A stretch of 21,659 nucleotides of DNA. Source: SFWF01 sp964599835 (GTDB lineage Bacteria > Bacillota > Clostridia > Oscillospirales > Acutalibacteraceae). Every line of letters starts with the position of its first letter. The first letter of the stretch is position 1. The notes under the pieces were generated by a model, which saw nothing but the letters and a program-made list of their open reading frames with translations, did not search any database and was not told the origin of the DNA. The stretch is taken from the NCBI GenBank assembly GCA_964599835.1, contig CAZRHF010000030.1:1-21659 (forward strand), in the 5' to 3' direction. Positions 5,264 through 14,085 of this stretch are shown piece by piece. A program made the position numbers and the translations under genes.

Positions 5264-7282
5264 TTGACGTTTAAACGTTGGAAGGTAAACCCCATTGATA
5301 AAGCCCTTGCGGCCGAGCTCAGCGAGGAATGTGATATCGACCCCTTTGTGGCACTTATCGCCACAGGACGGGGCTACACCGACCCTTACGAGCTGTCGGA
5401 ATTTCTCACCGATGAAGTAATGCTTTGTGACCCTTACGAGCTTAAGTGCATTGAAAAAGCCGCCGAAATAATCAATGAAGCGGTATGGAGCGAGGAAAAA
5501 ATCGCCGTTTTCGGCGACTACGACGTAGACGGCGTAACCGCCACTGCCCTTATGTACAGCTATCTTAAAAATCGCGGTGCCAGAGTATCTTACTATATTC
5601 CCGACCGCGAAAAGGACGGCTACGGAATAAATATCACCGCCATTCAGAAGCTAAAGGACGAGGGCGTTGATCTTATAATTACCGTCGATAACGGAATTGC
5701 CGCTATCGACGAGGTGCGCTATGCCAAAAGCCTCGGTATGAAGGTAGTCGTCACCGACCACCACCTTCCCGGCAGTGAGCTTCCCGAGGCCGATGCCGTA
5801 GTAGACCCACACCGTCCCGACGATATAAGCGAGTTTAAAGAGATATGCGGGGTTTTCGTGGCCTACAAGGTGGTCTGCGCAGTTGAGGGCAGAAGCCCGG
5901 AAGAAATGCTTAGCGATTACGGCGACCTTGTGGCTCTCGGCACCGTTGCCGACGTAATGCCCCTCGTAAATGAGAACCGCACGGTAGTACGTGAAGGAAT
6001 AAACCTTATTGCAAACGGTTCGAGAAGGGGACTCACCGCCCTTTGCAGGGCCGCAGGAATTGAGGACGGCGACCTGACCGCCTCCCGGCTCGCCTTCGGT
6101 CTGGCACCCCGAATAAATGCCGCTGGACGTATGGGAGATGCCGCACGTGCCTGCGAGCTGCTCCTCACCGACGATGACGAGGTGGCCGAGGGTCTTTCCT
6201 CGGTGCTTAACAACGAAAACATCCGCCGTCAGGGAATAGAAAAGCAGATATTCACCGAAGCGGCCGCCACCGTTGACAAAAAAGGCTATAAGCACAACCG
6301 CGTTATAGTCGTTTCAGGCGAGGGCTGGCATTGCGGTGTCATAGGTATAGTTGCCGCAAGGCTTTCGGAAAAATACGGCCGTCCCACAGTTGTTCTCTCG
6401 GTTGAAAACGGAATTGCCAACGGCTCCTGCCGAAGCATCAAGGGCTTTTCGGTCTATGATGCTCTCTGCGACTGCTCCTATCTTCTTTCAAAATTCGGAG
6501 GTCACGAAATGGCCGCAGGCGTCACTCTGGACGAATCCTGCATCGACACCTTCCGCCGCGCCATAAACGAATATGCTGCCCGTTTTCCCCTTGCTATGGG
6601 AGAAATAAATCTCGACTGTAAGCTTAATCCCGCAGCCCTTTCTGTGGAACTTGCCGAGACTGTAAAACAGCTTGAACCCTTCGGTACGGGCAACCCCGTG
6701 CCCCTTTTCGGAATATTCGGGGTCACAATCGATAAAGTTTCTGCCGTAGGAGGCGGAAAACATCTTCGCCTCACCTTCAAAAAGGGTGAAACGACCTTTT
6801 CCGCAATGCTTTTCGGAACCTCTGCCGCCGCCTTTGCATACGGTGTGGGAGAGACGGTCGACATTGCCGTCGCGTTGGATACAAACCTCTACGGAGGAAA
6901 CGTTAATCTCACCGTTTCGGTCAAGGATATAAGACCGATGGGGTTAAACGACGACGACCTTTCCGACAGTATTGCTCTCTATGAGGACTTTAAATCGGGA
7001 CATAATAATAACTACTCCGAAATAATTCCGACCCGTGAGGAGATAGGGATCGTATATAAATTTTTGCTTAAGACTCCCGCCTCCACCGACCGAATAGTTA
7101 CGGCAAACCTTTCCTCAGTGGGCTACGCAAAGGCCCTCGTTGCCGCTCAGGCTTTGTGTGAGCTTAAGCTCTGTTCAGTATTTGATAACGGCGGCGTCCC
7201 TGTCATAAAGGTCACAAATTCGGGGGTAAAGGTAAACCTTTCGGATGCCGCCATACTAAAAAAATTAAGGGGTGAACTTTAA
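5264..7282 (+). CDS. recJ: Single-stranded-DNA-specific exonuclease RecJ
   Basis: RecJ degrades single-stranded DNA 5' to 3' in recombination and mismatch or base-excision repair. This copy has about 672 residues. It has the DHH-family motifs VFGDYDVDGVTA (about 80-92), VTDHH (about 162) and GTVADVMPL, then a DHHA1 domain with GSCRS and the FGGHEMAAG motif at about 386-415, and a C-terminal OB-like region. The length exceeds the catalytic core and suits Gram-positive RecJ. I prefer the TTG at 5264, because AGGTGA (5253-5258) sits 5 nt before it. A GTG at 5255 is in frame but lies on that Shine-Dalgarno and has only a weak site 3 nt upstream. The stop overlaps relA by one base (TAATG). Confidence 0.95.
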   Translation: MTFKRWKVNPIDKALAAELSEECDIDPFVALIATGRGYTDPYELSEFLTDEVMLCDPYELKCIEKAAEIINEAVWSEEKIAVFGDYDVDGVTATALMYSYLKNRGARVSYYIPDREKDGYGINITAIQKLKDEGVDLIITVDNGIAAIDEVRYAKSLGMKVVVTDHHLPGSELPEADAVVDPHRPDDISEFKEICGVFVAYKVVCAVEGRSPEEMLSDYGDLVALGTVADVMPLVNENRTVVREGINLIANGSRRGLTALCRAAGIEDGDLTASRLAFGLAPRINAAGRMGDAARACELLLTDDDEVAEGLSSVLNNENIRRQGIEKQIFTEAAATVDKKGYKHNRVIVVSGEGWHCGVIGIVAARLSEKYGRPTVVLSVENGIANGSCRSIKGFSVYDALCDCSYLLSKFGGHEMAAGVTLDESCIDTFRRAINEYAARFPLAMGEINLDCKLNPAALSVELAETVKQLEPFGTGNPVPLFGIFGVTIDKVSAVGGGKHLRLTFKKGETTFSAMLFGTSAAAFAYGVGETVDIAVALDTNLYGGNVNLTVSVKDIRPMGLNDDDLSDSIALYEDFKSGHNNNYSEIIPTREEIGIVYKFLLKTPASTDRIVTANLSSVGYAKALVAAQALCELKLCSVFDNGGVPVIKVTNSGVKVNLSDAAILKKLRGEL

Positions 7283-9477
7283 TGGTACTTGAGCCTAAAT
7301 ATGAAAAAAACTACGAACATCTTATATCGCTTATAAATCAGCAGGGCGGAGAGTATGATCTCGACCTTATCCGACGTGCCTTTGAGCTTTGCGTTGACGC
7401 TCATAAGGGTCAGTACCGTAAAAGCAAGGAAGAATTTTATTTTCATCCCTTCAGCGTTGCAAAAATAATCGTAGGACTGGGAATGGATTCCGAGTCCATT
7501 GCCGCCGCCCTTCTCCACGACGTGGTAGAAGACACCGAGACCGAGCTTGAACAGATAAAGGCTATGTTTGGTGCCGATGTTGCCCTTATCGTCGATGGTG
7601 TAACCAAGATCGGACGTATCCAGTATATTTCCCGCGAGCAGCAGCAGGCTGAATCCCTTCGCAAAATGCTTATCGCAATGGGTAAAGATATCCGCGTTAT
7701 AATCATAAAGCTTGCCGACCGCCTCCACAATATGCGCACTATCGACTCTATGCCCGACCAGAAGCAGAGGGATAAGGCACTTGAGACCATCGAGATATAC
7801 GCCCCCATCGCTCACCGACTCGGTATCCGTCCCATAAAGGATGAGCTGGAAGACCTTGCCATAAAGCACCTTGACCCCATTGCCTACCACGAGATAGAAG
7901 GTCTGCTTTCCACTAAGCAGGATTTCAGAGAAAGCACCTTTAAGGTCATTCGCGAGCGGATAGAGGAACGCCTTAAGGCTGATATGCCCGGGGTGAATTT
8001 TGTTCTGCAGTCCCGCGTAAAATCGGTTCCGGGAATCTACCGTAAAATGTTCATTCAGGGCAAGGATTTTGAAGAGATCTACGACGTTTATGCCCTTCGT
8101 ATCATTACCGAATCGGTGAACGACTGTTATAACGTGCTTGGTATTATGCACGATATGTACCGCCCCATACCCAACCGCTTCAAGGACTACATCTCGACCC
8201 CAAAACCCAATATGTATCAGTCCCTCCACACTACCGTTATAGGCCGCCAGGCGGTGCCCTTTGAGATACAGATACGAACCTTCGATATGCACCACACTGC
8301 CGAATTCGGAATTGCCGCCCATTGGAAGTATAAAGAGGGCATTACCGCTACTAACAAGCAGATGGAGGATCGCCTTGCCTGGATCCGTCAGATCCTGGAG
8401 GCCGAGGAGGATACGGGTGACCTTATCCGCACCATAAAGATCGACCTCTCTCAGGAGGACGTTTTTGCCGTTACCCCCAAGGGTGACGTTATAAACCTGC
8501 CCGTAGGCTCCACCGTTATTGATTTTGCATTTGCCATACATTCAGCCGTAGGCGTCCGTATGATAGGTGCTAAGGTAGACGGAAAAATGGTTCAGATAAA
8601 CCACGTGGTAAAAACGGGTGAGGTCATCGAGATACTTACTACCAACGCCGCAGGTCACGGCCCTTCCCGCGACTGGCTTAATATCGCCGTAACCTCCTCT
8701 GCCAAGGCCAAGATCCGTTCCTGGTTCAAGAAGGAGAGGCGTGAAGAAAACATTGAAACAGGCCGCACCGCATTGGAAACAGAACTAAGAAGAAATTCTA
8801 TCGTTCTCCCCGAAAAGGAAATGAAGGAGTTTTTAGAGGAGGCGGCCCGAAAGCAGAAGTGCACGAATACGGAGGAGCTTTATGCCGCTATCGGATACGG
8901 CGGAATCTTTCTGGATAAGCTGGTTCCAAAGCTTAAGGACGACTATCAGAAGCTTATAAAGGCGGGAACGCCTCCCACCGTTGAGGAATATATCAAAAAG
9001 CACGTTGTCCGTTCTCCCGAGGGCGTTATCGTTGAGGGAATCGACAACTGTCTCGTAAAGCTTTCAAAATGCTGTGCTCCTCTGCCGGGTGACCCCATTA
9101 TCGGATTTATAACCCGCGGACACGGCGTTTCCATCCATAAGAGAGATTGCGTAAACGTTCCCGAAAACCTTGCCGCCTCCTCCGAGCCTGACCGCTGGAT
9201 AAAATCCTATTGGGCCGACTCCGAGACCGAACGCTCCAACTTTACCGCCTCCCTGCAGATAACCTCACTGGATCGCGATGGACTTTTAGCCGAGGTCACA
9301 AACGTGCTTTTCAATATGCACGTTGCCCTCCATGCTGTAAATGCCCGCGCCGTCAAGGGCGGTAACTGTGTCATAAGCGTAACGGTTGCCACCGCAGGCC
9401 TCGAGCATCTTAAGAGTATTATCGAACGTCTCAGCAAGCTGAGCGGCGTATATACCGTAGAAAGGATCAACGGGTAA
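7282..9477 (+). CDS. relA: Bifunctional (p)ppGpp synthetase/hydrolase (RelA/SpoT, Rsh)
   Basis: This 731-residue, full-length Rsh enzyme makes and degrades the stringent-response alarmone (p)ppGpp. The N-terminal HD hydrolase retains His55, His79-Asp80 and Asp146 (LADRLHNMRT), so hydrolysis should be active. The synthetase domain (about 240-345) has YALRI, RFKD (299-302), YQSLHT and the EIQIRT strand. The RFKD motif, rather than the acidic form of monofunctional RelA, marks the bifunctional type. A TGS domain follows (about 394-453), then a Cys-rich region with KCCAPLPGDPI (about 595-607), and an ACT domain from about 652 to the end. It overlaps recJ upstream and dtd downstream by one base each (TAATG), which implies coupled translation. 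Confidence 0.97.
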   Translation: MVLEPKYEKNYEHLISLINQQGGEYDLDLIRRAFELCVDAHKGQYRKSKEEFYFHPFSVAKIIVGLGMDSESIAAALLHDVVEDTETELEQIKAMFGADVALIVDGVTKIGRIQYISREQQQAESLRKMLIAMGKDIRVIIIKLADRLHNMRTIDSMPDQKQRDKALETIEIYAPIAHRLGIRPIKDELEDLAIKHLDPIAYHEIEGLLSTKQDFRESTFKVIRERIEERLKADMPGVNFVLQSRVKSVPGIYRKMFIQGKDFEEIYDVYALRIITESVNDCYNVLGIMHDMYRPIPNRFKDYISTPKPNMYQSLHTTVIGRQAVPFEIQIRTFDMHHTAEFGIAAHWKYKEGITATNKQMEDRLAWIRQILEAEEDTGDLIRTIKIDLSQEDVFAVTPKGDVINLPVGSTVIDFAFAIHSAVGVRMIGAKVDGKMVQINHVVKTGEVIEILTTNAAGHGPSRDWLNIAVTSSAKAKIRSWFKKERREENIETGRTALETELRRNSIVLPEKEMKEFLEEAARKQKCTNTEELYAAIGYGGIFLDKLVPKLKDDYQKLIKAGTPPTVEEYIKKHVVRSPEGVIVEGIDNCLVKLSKCCAPLPGDPIIGFITRGHGVSIHKRDCVNVPENLAASSEPDRWIKSYWADSETERSNFTASLQITSLDRDGLLAEVTNVLFNMHVALHAVNARAVKGGNCVISVTVATAGLEHLKSIIERLSKLSGVYTVERING

Positions 9478-9932
9478 TGAAAGCGGTAATTCAGCGTGTT
9501 TCCTCCGCCTGTGTAAAGGTGGAGGGTGTTACCGTCGGCGAGATAGAAAACGGTCTGCTGGTGCTTTTAGGTGTTGTAAAGGATGATACCGAGGCCGATG
9601 CCGACATACTTGCGAAAAAGTTAGCAAGCCTGCGGATATTCACCGACGAAAAGGACAAAATGAATCTTTCGGTCAAGGATATCGGCGGAAAAATGCTCGT
9701 TATTTCCAACTTCACCCTCTGCGCTGACGTAAAAAAGGGCACACGGCCCTCCTTCGACCCCGCAATGCCTCCAAATGAGGCCAACCGCCTTTACGAATAC
9801 TTCTGCGGCCGTATAAACGAGCAGGAGGGAATAGAGGTGCAAAGGGGTGTTTTCGGTGCCGAAATGAAGGTAAGTCTGCTGAACGACGGCCCCGTTACCC
9901 TGACTATGGATTCAACCCTTTGGAGAAGATAA
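9477..9932 (+). CDS. dtd: D-aminoacyl-tRNA deacylase
   Basis: Dtd hydrolyses D-amino acids, and mischarged glycine, from tRNA, acting in the cytosol as a dimer. The 151-residue length is typical. It opens with MKAVIQRV, the conserved first strand. It has the two active-site motifs SNFTL (77-81, canonical SQFTL, here Gln to Asn) and NDGPVT (136-141). KKGTRPSFDPA (86-96) is also typical. The ATG shares one base with the relA stop. In many Firmicutes dtd follows relA, as here, so this is a standard proofreading gene tied to the stringent-response operon. Confidence 0.96.
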   Translation: MKAVIQRVSSACVKVEGVTVGEIENGLLVLLGVVKDDTEADADILAKKLASLRIFTDEKDKMNLSVKDIGGKMLVISNFTLCADVKKGTRPSFDPAMPPNEANRLYEYFCGRINEQEGIEVQRGVFGAEMKVSLLNDGPVTLTMDSTLWRR

Positions 9933-10562
9933 ATGAATATAAAAACCCTTTACTACGGTGGAAATGAAGCTAATTGCTACCTTGTTTCAACCGATTCTGC
10001 CGCCTTGGTCATCGACCCTGCCGAGGCCTTTGAAGAGGCTGCCGCTTTCCTGCGTGAAAACGGCGAAAAGGAAAAATACATCCTTCTGACCCATTTCCAT
10101 TTCGACCATATCTTAGGCGCGAAGGAGCTTAGTGAAAGCTTCGGCGCAAAAATAGTTATCGGCGCAATGGACGAGGTAGGCCTTTATAACGACTCCTTCA
10201 GTCTTTCCCGCCTCGTTGGCCTTACACAGGAGCCCTTTTATGCCGATATCAAGGTAGAGGAGGGTGATGTTATCGATCTCGGCGAAGAAAAGCTGGAGGT
10301 GCTCTACACCCCGGGACATACCGCAGGCTCGGTCTGCTATAAAATAGGGGAGGCCCTCTTTACGGGCGACACACTTTTTGAATACTCGGTCGGCCGCACC
10401 GACTTTCCCTCGGGGGACGGCAGAGCTCTTATGGCCTCCCTTAAAAAGCTTTCCGAAATTGAGGAAAACCTCATTCTTTATCCCGGCCACGGCGATAAGA
10501 CCGCCCTTTTAAAGGAAAAACTGCACAACCCTTATATGCAGAGGTTAAACGACTATTTATGA
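9933..10562 (+). CDS. MBL-fold metallo-hydrolase, glyoxalase II-like
   Basis: This 209-residue protein has the metallo-beta-lactamase fold. THFHFDH (53-59) supplies His54, His56, Asp58 and His59. TPGHTAGS provides the next His, FTGDTLF the bridging Asp, and YPGHGD the last His, so the binuclear metal site is complete. The pattern and size are those of small GloB-like hydrolases (YqgX/YcbL type), which can hydrolyse S-lactoylglutathione or related thioesters. The natural substrate in anaerobic Firmicutes is uncertain. It begins directly after the dtd stop (TAAATG, no gap) and overlaps hemZ by 4 nt (ATGA), so it is inside the operon. Confidence 0.92.
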   Translation: MNIKTLYYGGNEANCYLVSTDSAALVIDPAEAFEEAAAFLRENGEKEKYILLTHFHFDHILGAKELSESFGAKIVIGAMDEVGLYNDSFSLSRLVGLTQEPFYADIKVEEGDVIDLGEEKLEVLYTPGHTAGSVCYKIGEALFTGDTLFEYSVGRTDFPSGDGRALMASLKKLSEIEENLILYPGHGDKTALLKEKLHNPYMQRLNDYL

Positions 10563-12010
10563 ACCTATGTAACATAAACCACGGCTTTAATTACGAGCTT
10601 GAAAAGCTCTGCCGTATATTTTTACCCCACGACAAAATAAATATTCTTGATAGGGTAGAGGTAAGCGACATATACGCCGTTTGCACCCTGTATGAAAACG
10701 AGGCAAAGGCTCAGCTGTTTTTTGACGGGAGAAAACTTGAAGAGACCCTTCCTTTGGAGGATAAAGACCCAAAGACCGCCGAGCTGACCATTGCTTCCTG
10801 CCTTTTTAAATGCTTTGTTTCGGCCACGGGCTATACTCCCGAATGGGGGCTCCTGACAGGGGTCCGTCCCGCAAAGCTCTATTCCCGTATGACCGCGAGG
10901 GCCGGCAGGGAAGAAACCGAAAAATATTTTTCCGAAAAACTTTTTGTAAGCGATGAAAAAATAAGTCTCTGCAGGGAGGCTTCTGCTCCCGAAGAGGCCA
11001 TAACTTCGAGAAACAGCCGCAATTCCTACAGTCTCTACGTTTCCATTCCTTTCTGCCCCAGCCGTTGCTCCTACTGCTCCTTCGTTTCACATTCGGTAGA
11101 TAAGGCAGGAAAGCTGATAGTCGACTATCTGCCCCTGCTTTGCAAAGAGCTTGAAGAAACGGCAAAGATCGCAAAAAAACTCGGGCTCAGGCTTGAAACT
11201 GTCTATATCGGCGGCGGTACCCCCGTTGCCCTTTCCGCAAAGGAACTGGATACCCTTATGACGGCAATTTCCGATAATTTTGACCTTAGCGGGATAAGTG
11301 AATATACCGTCGAAGCAGGCCGTCCCGATGCCATAGACGCCGAAAAGCTTGCCGCCATAAAGAAGGGCGGCGCAACCCGCATCAGCGTAAACCCCCAGAC
11401 TATGAACGATTCGGTCCTTGAAGCTATAGGCAGAAAGCATACCGCCGCCCAGACCTCAGAGGCCTTCAGCCTTGCAAGAAAAGCAGGCTTCGACAACATA
11501 AATATGGACCTTATCGCAGGTCTCCCCACCGACACTCCCGAAAGCTTCGAAAAGACTCTGGATGCTCTTTTAAGGCTTGACCCCGAAAGCATAACCGTCC
11601 ATTCGTTATCGGTCAAAAAGGCGGCCACCATCTCCACAAGCGGCGCCCTGCCCGAAATAGAAGCAGGTGTTTCTGCATCCAAAATGGTGCGTCACGCCCG
11701 AAAGACCCTTACCGAAAACGGAATAGTGCCCTACTATATGTACCGCCAAAGCAAAACGGTGGGCAATCTCGAAAATGTAGGCTATGCCAAAAAGGGCTTT
11801 GAAGGACTTTATAACGTCTATATTATGGACGAGACCCACACCATCCTTGCCTGCGGAGCCTCTGCCGTAACCAAGCTTCGTGAGCCGGGCGGCGACTATA
11901 TCGAGAGAATATTCAACTTTAAATATCCGTATGAATATATAAGCAGATTTGACGAGCTTATTGACCGCAAGAAAGGGATCCTCGATTTCTATGATAAATA
12001 CGGTATCTGA
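10559..12010 (+). CDS. hemZ: Radical SAM protein of the HemZ type (coproporphyrinogen dehydrogenase-like)
   Basis: This 483-residue protein has a radical SAM core with the [4Fe-4S] triad Cys166, Cys170 and Cys173 (CPSRCSYC). It also has the YIGGGTP motif, EAGRPD and a HemN-like pattern (INPQT-type strand, NMDLIAGLP). The N-terminal domain contains WGLLTGVRPAKL, a signature of Firmicute HemZ proteins. HemN-family enzymes oxidatively decarboxylate coproporphyrinogen III, but HemZ activity is less certain and no haem genes lie nearby. It overlaps the MBL gene by 4 nt, has a poor ribosome binding site and overlaps the kinase gene by 20 nt, all pointing to coupled translation. Confidence 0.9.
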   Translation: MNLCNINHGFNYELEKLCRIFLPHDKINILDRVEVSDIYAVCTLYENEAKAQLFFDGRKLEETLPLEDKDPKTAELTIASCLFKCFVSATGYTPEWGLLTGVRPAKLYSRMTARAGREETEKYFSEKLFVSDEKISLCREASAPEEAITSRNSRNSYSLYVSIPFCPSRCSYCSFVSHSVDKAGKLIVDYLPLLCKELEETAKIAKKLGLRLETVYIGGGTPVALSAKELDTLMTAISDNFDLSGISEYTVEAGRPDAIDAEKLAAIKKGGATRISVNPQTMNDSVLEAIGRKHTAAQTSEAFSLARKAGFDNINMDLIAGLPTDTPESFEKTLDALLRLDPESITVHSLSVKKAATISTSGALPEIEAGVSASKMVRHARKTLTENGIVPYYMYRQSKTVGNLENVGYAKKGFEGLYNVYIMDETHTILACGASAVTKLREPGGDYIERIFNFKYPYEYISRFDELIDRKKGILDFYDKYGI

Positions 12011-12908
12011 AATAAACCGCCGACTTAAAGACGACCCTGCCGCCTTTATAAGGGAATGTGACGGAGAATATAGGTCAAAAATAAAGGCGGTGGCCTCCTA
12101 TATTGCCGACAACAAACGAATAAAGCTGATAAGCATTGCAGGTCCCAGCGGTGCGGGCAAGACCACCACTGCAAACATACTCTGTAAAATGCTTGAAGAA
12201 AAAGGAAACAGCACCTTTGTTATATCCCTCGATAATTTCTATTTCTCCCGCGATATCGTCGACGTGGGCAAGGTCGATCCCGAATCTGTAGAGGCACTGG
12301 ACGTGGGACTTCTGCAGGAGTGTATTGAGGAGCTTCTGACTAAGGGAACCGCGGCCCTGCCTGCCTACGATTTCGTCCGCGGCGTTTCGGTGAAAAATGC
12401 CGAAAGGATAACCATACCTGAGGACGGTATCCTTATTTTAGAGGGTATCCACGCCCTTAACCCCGTTATAACCGACGCTCTGCCGAAGGATAGGCTTTTA
12501 AAGCTTTATATAAGCGCCTATACACCCTTCTTAAATGATTCGGGTGAGGTCTTGATAACGGGACGAAAGCTTCGTCTTATGCGCCGAAGTCTTCGGGATA
12601 AGCGGTTCCGTAATTCCGATATAATAAGGACCTTAAGCTTTTGGAGCGGCGTTATCAAGGCAGAGGATAAGTTTCTTTACGGCTTTATAAAATATGCCGA
12701 TTTTCACATTCACACGATGCATCCCTTTGAGCCTGCCCTCTACCGCGACGAATTTACCGATATGGCAAAGAATGTCAATGAGGATCACCCCTTTTACGAA
12801 TATGTCCGGCTTATCTGTAAGGGCCTTGAAGGGTTTTACCCGATCGGTGCCGAGCTTATTCCCGATGATTCCCTCATACGTGAATTTATAGGCGGGAATA
12901 CGCCTTGA
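11991..12908 (+). CDS. Uridine kinase-like nucleoside kinase (P-loop, PRK/Urk family)
   Basis: This 305-residue P-loop kinase has Walker A GPSGAGKTT at 51-59 after a strand KLISIAG. Then come SLDNFYFSR (the uridine kinase substrate-site pattern), PAYDFVRG and ILILEGIHALN (Walker B-like). RRSLRDKRFR follows in the lid region. It phosphorylates uridine or a related nucleoside, by family inference. Larger clostridial relatives carry an N-terminal TGS/ThrRS-like domain; this one has only about 45 extra N-terminal residues. The ATG at 11991 is preferred over upstream in-frame TTG codons, which would extend a non-conserved stretch inside hemZ. Its Shine-Dalgarno (AAAGGGA) is distant, so coupling to hemZ is likely. 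It ends the recJ operon. Confidence 0.9.
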   Translation: MINTVSEINRRLKDDPAAFIRECDGEYRSKIKAVASYIADNKRIKLISIAGPSGAGKTTTANILCKMLEEKGNSTFVISLDNFYFSRDIVDVGKVDPESVEALDVGLLQECIEELLTKGTAALPAYDFVRGVSVKNAERITIPEDGILILEGIHALNPVITDALPKDRLLKLYISAYTPFLNDSGEVLITGRKLRLMRRSLRDKRFRNSDIIRTLSFWSGVIKAEDKFLYGFIKYADFHIHTMHPFEPALYRDEFTDMAKNVNEDHPFYEYVRLICKGLEGFYPIGAELIPDDSLIREFIGGNTP

Positions 12909-12933
12909 AAATAAGGCGGTACTGTGTTAAAAT
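12905..12933 (+). promoter_or_regulatory. Possible promoter before the coiled-coil gene
   Basis: TTGAAA (12905-12910), 17 nt and TAAAAT (12928-12933) resemble sigma-A. The -35 overlaps the kinase stop codon. A TTGACA at 12938-12943 looks better in isolation but has no -10 at proper distance. Confidence 0.4.
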
Positions 12934-12967
12934 ATAATTGACAAATACTTTTTTCGGAGAGACTGTA

Positions 12968-13249
12968 ATGAATCTGGACAACGTTTTTTCAAAAGCAAAA
13001 GAGGTTTTCGAGTCGGCCTATAAAAAGACCGGCAATGTTGCTCGCGCAGGAAAGCATAAGCTTGATATTGCCGCCCTTGAGGCAAAGCTTTCCAAGGACT
13101 ATGAGACTCTCGGCAGAATGTATTTCGATGCCGTCAGTGAGGAAAGGGAGCTTCGCGGTAAAAAGGCCGAAGCGCTCCTTGCCGAAATAAGCAGAAAGAA
13201 TGCGCAAATAGAAGAAATGAAAAACAATCCCCCAAAGGATAATGAATAA
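12968..13249 (+). CDS. Small charged coiled-coil protein, unknown function
   Basis: This 93-residue soluble protein is almost entirely helical, with heptad-like Leu/Ala spacing over about 5-85 (LEAKLSKDYETLGRMYFDAV, then an Arg/Lys/Glu-rich helix) and a polar tail NNPPKDNE. It resembles small Firmicute proteins that pair such a coiled coil with a C-terminal zinc ribbon, but no Cys pairs are present here. The ATG at 12968 follows CGGAGAG; an in-frame TTG 30 nt upstream has no ribosome binding site. It lies 59 nt after the kinase and 12 nt before the MTA/SAH nucleosidase. I cannot assign a function. Confidence 0.75.
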   Translation: MNLDNVFSKAKEVFESAYKKTGNVARAGKHKLDIAALEAKLSKDYETLGRMYFDAVSEERELRGKKAEALLAEISRKNAQIEEMKNNPPKDNE

Positions 13250-13261
13250 CAGAGGAATAAT

Positions 13262-13984
13262 ATGAAAAATGAGCTTAAGGTCGGCATTGTTATTGCCGAC
13301 TCGGATGAATACGCACCCATAAAGGATAAAATAACCGAGCTGTCGGCAGAAAAAGCCGACTTCTACTCCCGCGAGGGTCTTTCCTTTTCGTTTAAGGAAG
13401 GGGATAGGACCGTGAAGGTACACGTCCTTCTCAGCGGTATCGGTATGGTAAACGCCGCCGTTGCCGCCACCGCCCTCAGTGCGGAGGGCTGTGACCTGAT
13501 GCTTAACGCAGGTCTTTCGGGCGGAATAAGCGGAATATCCCGCGGCGAGCTGATGATCGCCACCGAGTATATCGAGCACGACTTCGACCTTACTCCTCTG
13601 GGCTATCCCTTATGCAAAAAACCGGGGCAGGACTATATCTATTATTCCGACGGGCGCCTTGTAAAGCTTCTTGAAAACACCTTCAAAGGAATAAAGAAGG
13701 GGGTTGCCGTAAGCGGCGACAGTTTTATATCCGACAGCGGTAAAAAAGAATTTTTAAAGACCGAATTCGGAGCTATGTCCTGCGATATGGAATCGGCCGC
13801 CATTGCCTACGTCTGTACACTTACCGGCATACCCTTTGCCGCCATCCGACGCATCTCCGACGACGCGGGAGACGATGCCTCTTCTGCCTACAGCGAGATG
13901 AATTCCTTTAAAGAATCCCTTCTCGTCGACCTTCTTATCGAATCGGCAAAAAGTCTGTTTAGGGAAGAAAGTCTTTGGAAATAG
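13262..13984 (+). CDS. mtnN: 5'-methylthioadenosine/S-adenosylhomocysteine nucleosidase
   Basis: This cytosolic enzyme cleaves adenine from MTA and SAH, clearing inhibitory by-products of SAM-dependent methylation and polyamine synthesis. The 240-residue protein aligns with the PNP/MTAN fold. Glu16 (DSDEY) matches the first catalytic Glu. LSGIGMVNAA (57-66) and NAGLSGGI (82-89) form the nucleoside site. MESAA (176-180, Glu177) and ISDDAG (198-203, Asp200) carry the remaining key residues. CAGAGGAAT before the ATG serves as Shine-Dalgarno. It lies 12 nt after the coiled-coil gene. The 101-nt gap to mazG holds no convincing promoter or terminator. Confidence 0.93.
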   Translation: MKNELKVGIVIADSDEYAPIKDKITELSAEKADFYSREGLSFSFKEGDRTVKVHVLLSGIGMVNAAVAATALSAEGCDLMLNAGLSGGISGISRGELMIATEYIEHDFDLTPLGYPLCKKPGQDYIYYSDGRLVKLLENTFKGIKKGVAVSGDSFISDSGKKEFLKTEFGAMSCDMESAAIAYVCTLTGIPFAAIRRISDDAGDDASSAYSEMNSFKESLLVDLLIESAKSLFREESLWK

Positions 13985-14085
13985 CCTTTTTTTGCTTAAA
14001 ATAGCCAAAAATCGGCCCCGTAATTTGTCTTTTAGGACGATATTTGAAGCATTAAACAAAAAACAGTTGATTTTAGGAGCAAAAT

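Noticed and set aside
7279..8541. A 420-codon open frame on the minus strand opposite relA
   Set aside because: It is fully antisense to a certain relA gene, has no recognisable domain or ribosome binding site, and its composition is that of a mirror frame of a codon-biased gene.
12938..12967. TTG start at 12938 and TTGACA as a -35 box
   Set aside because: As a start it has no ribosome binding site and adds a non-conserved prefix. As a -35 it has no -10 at 16-18 nt.
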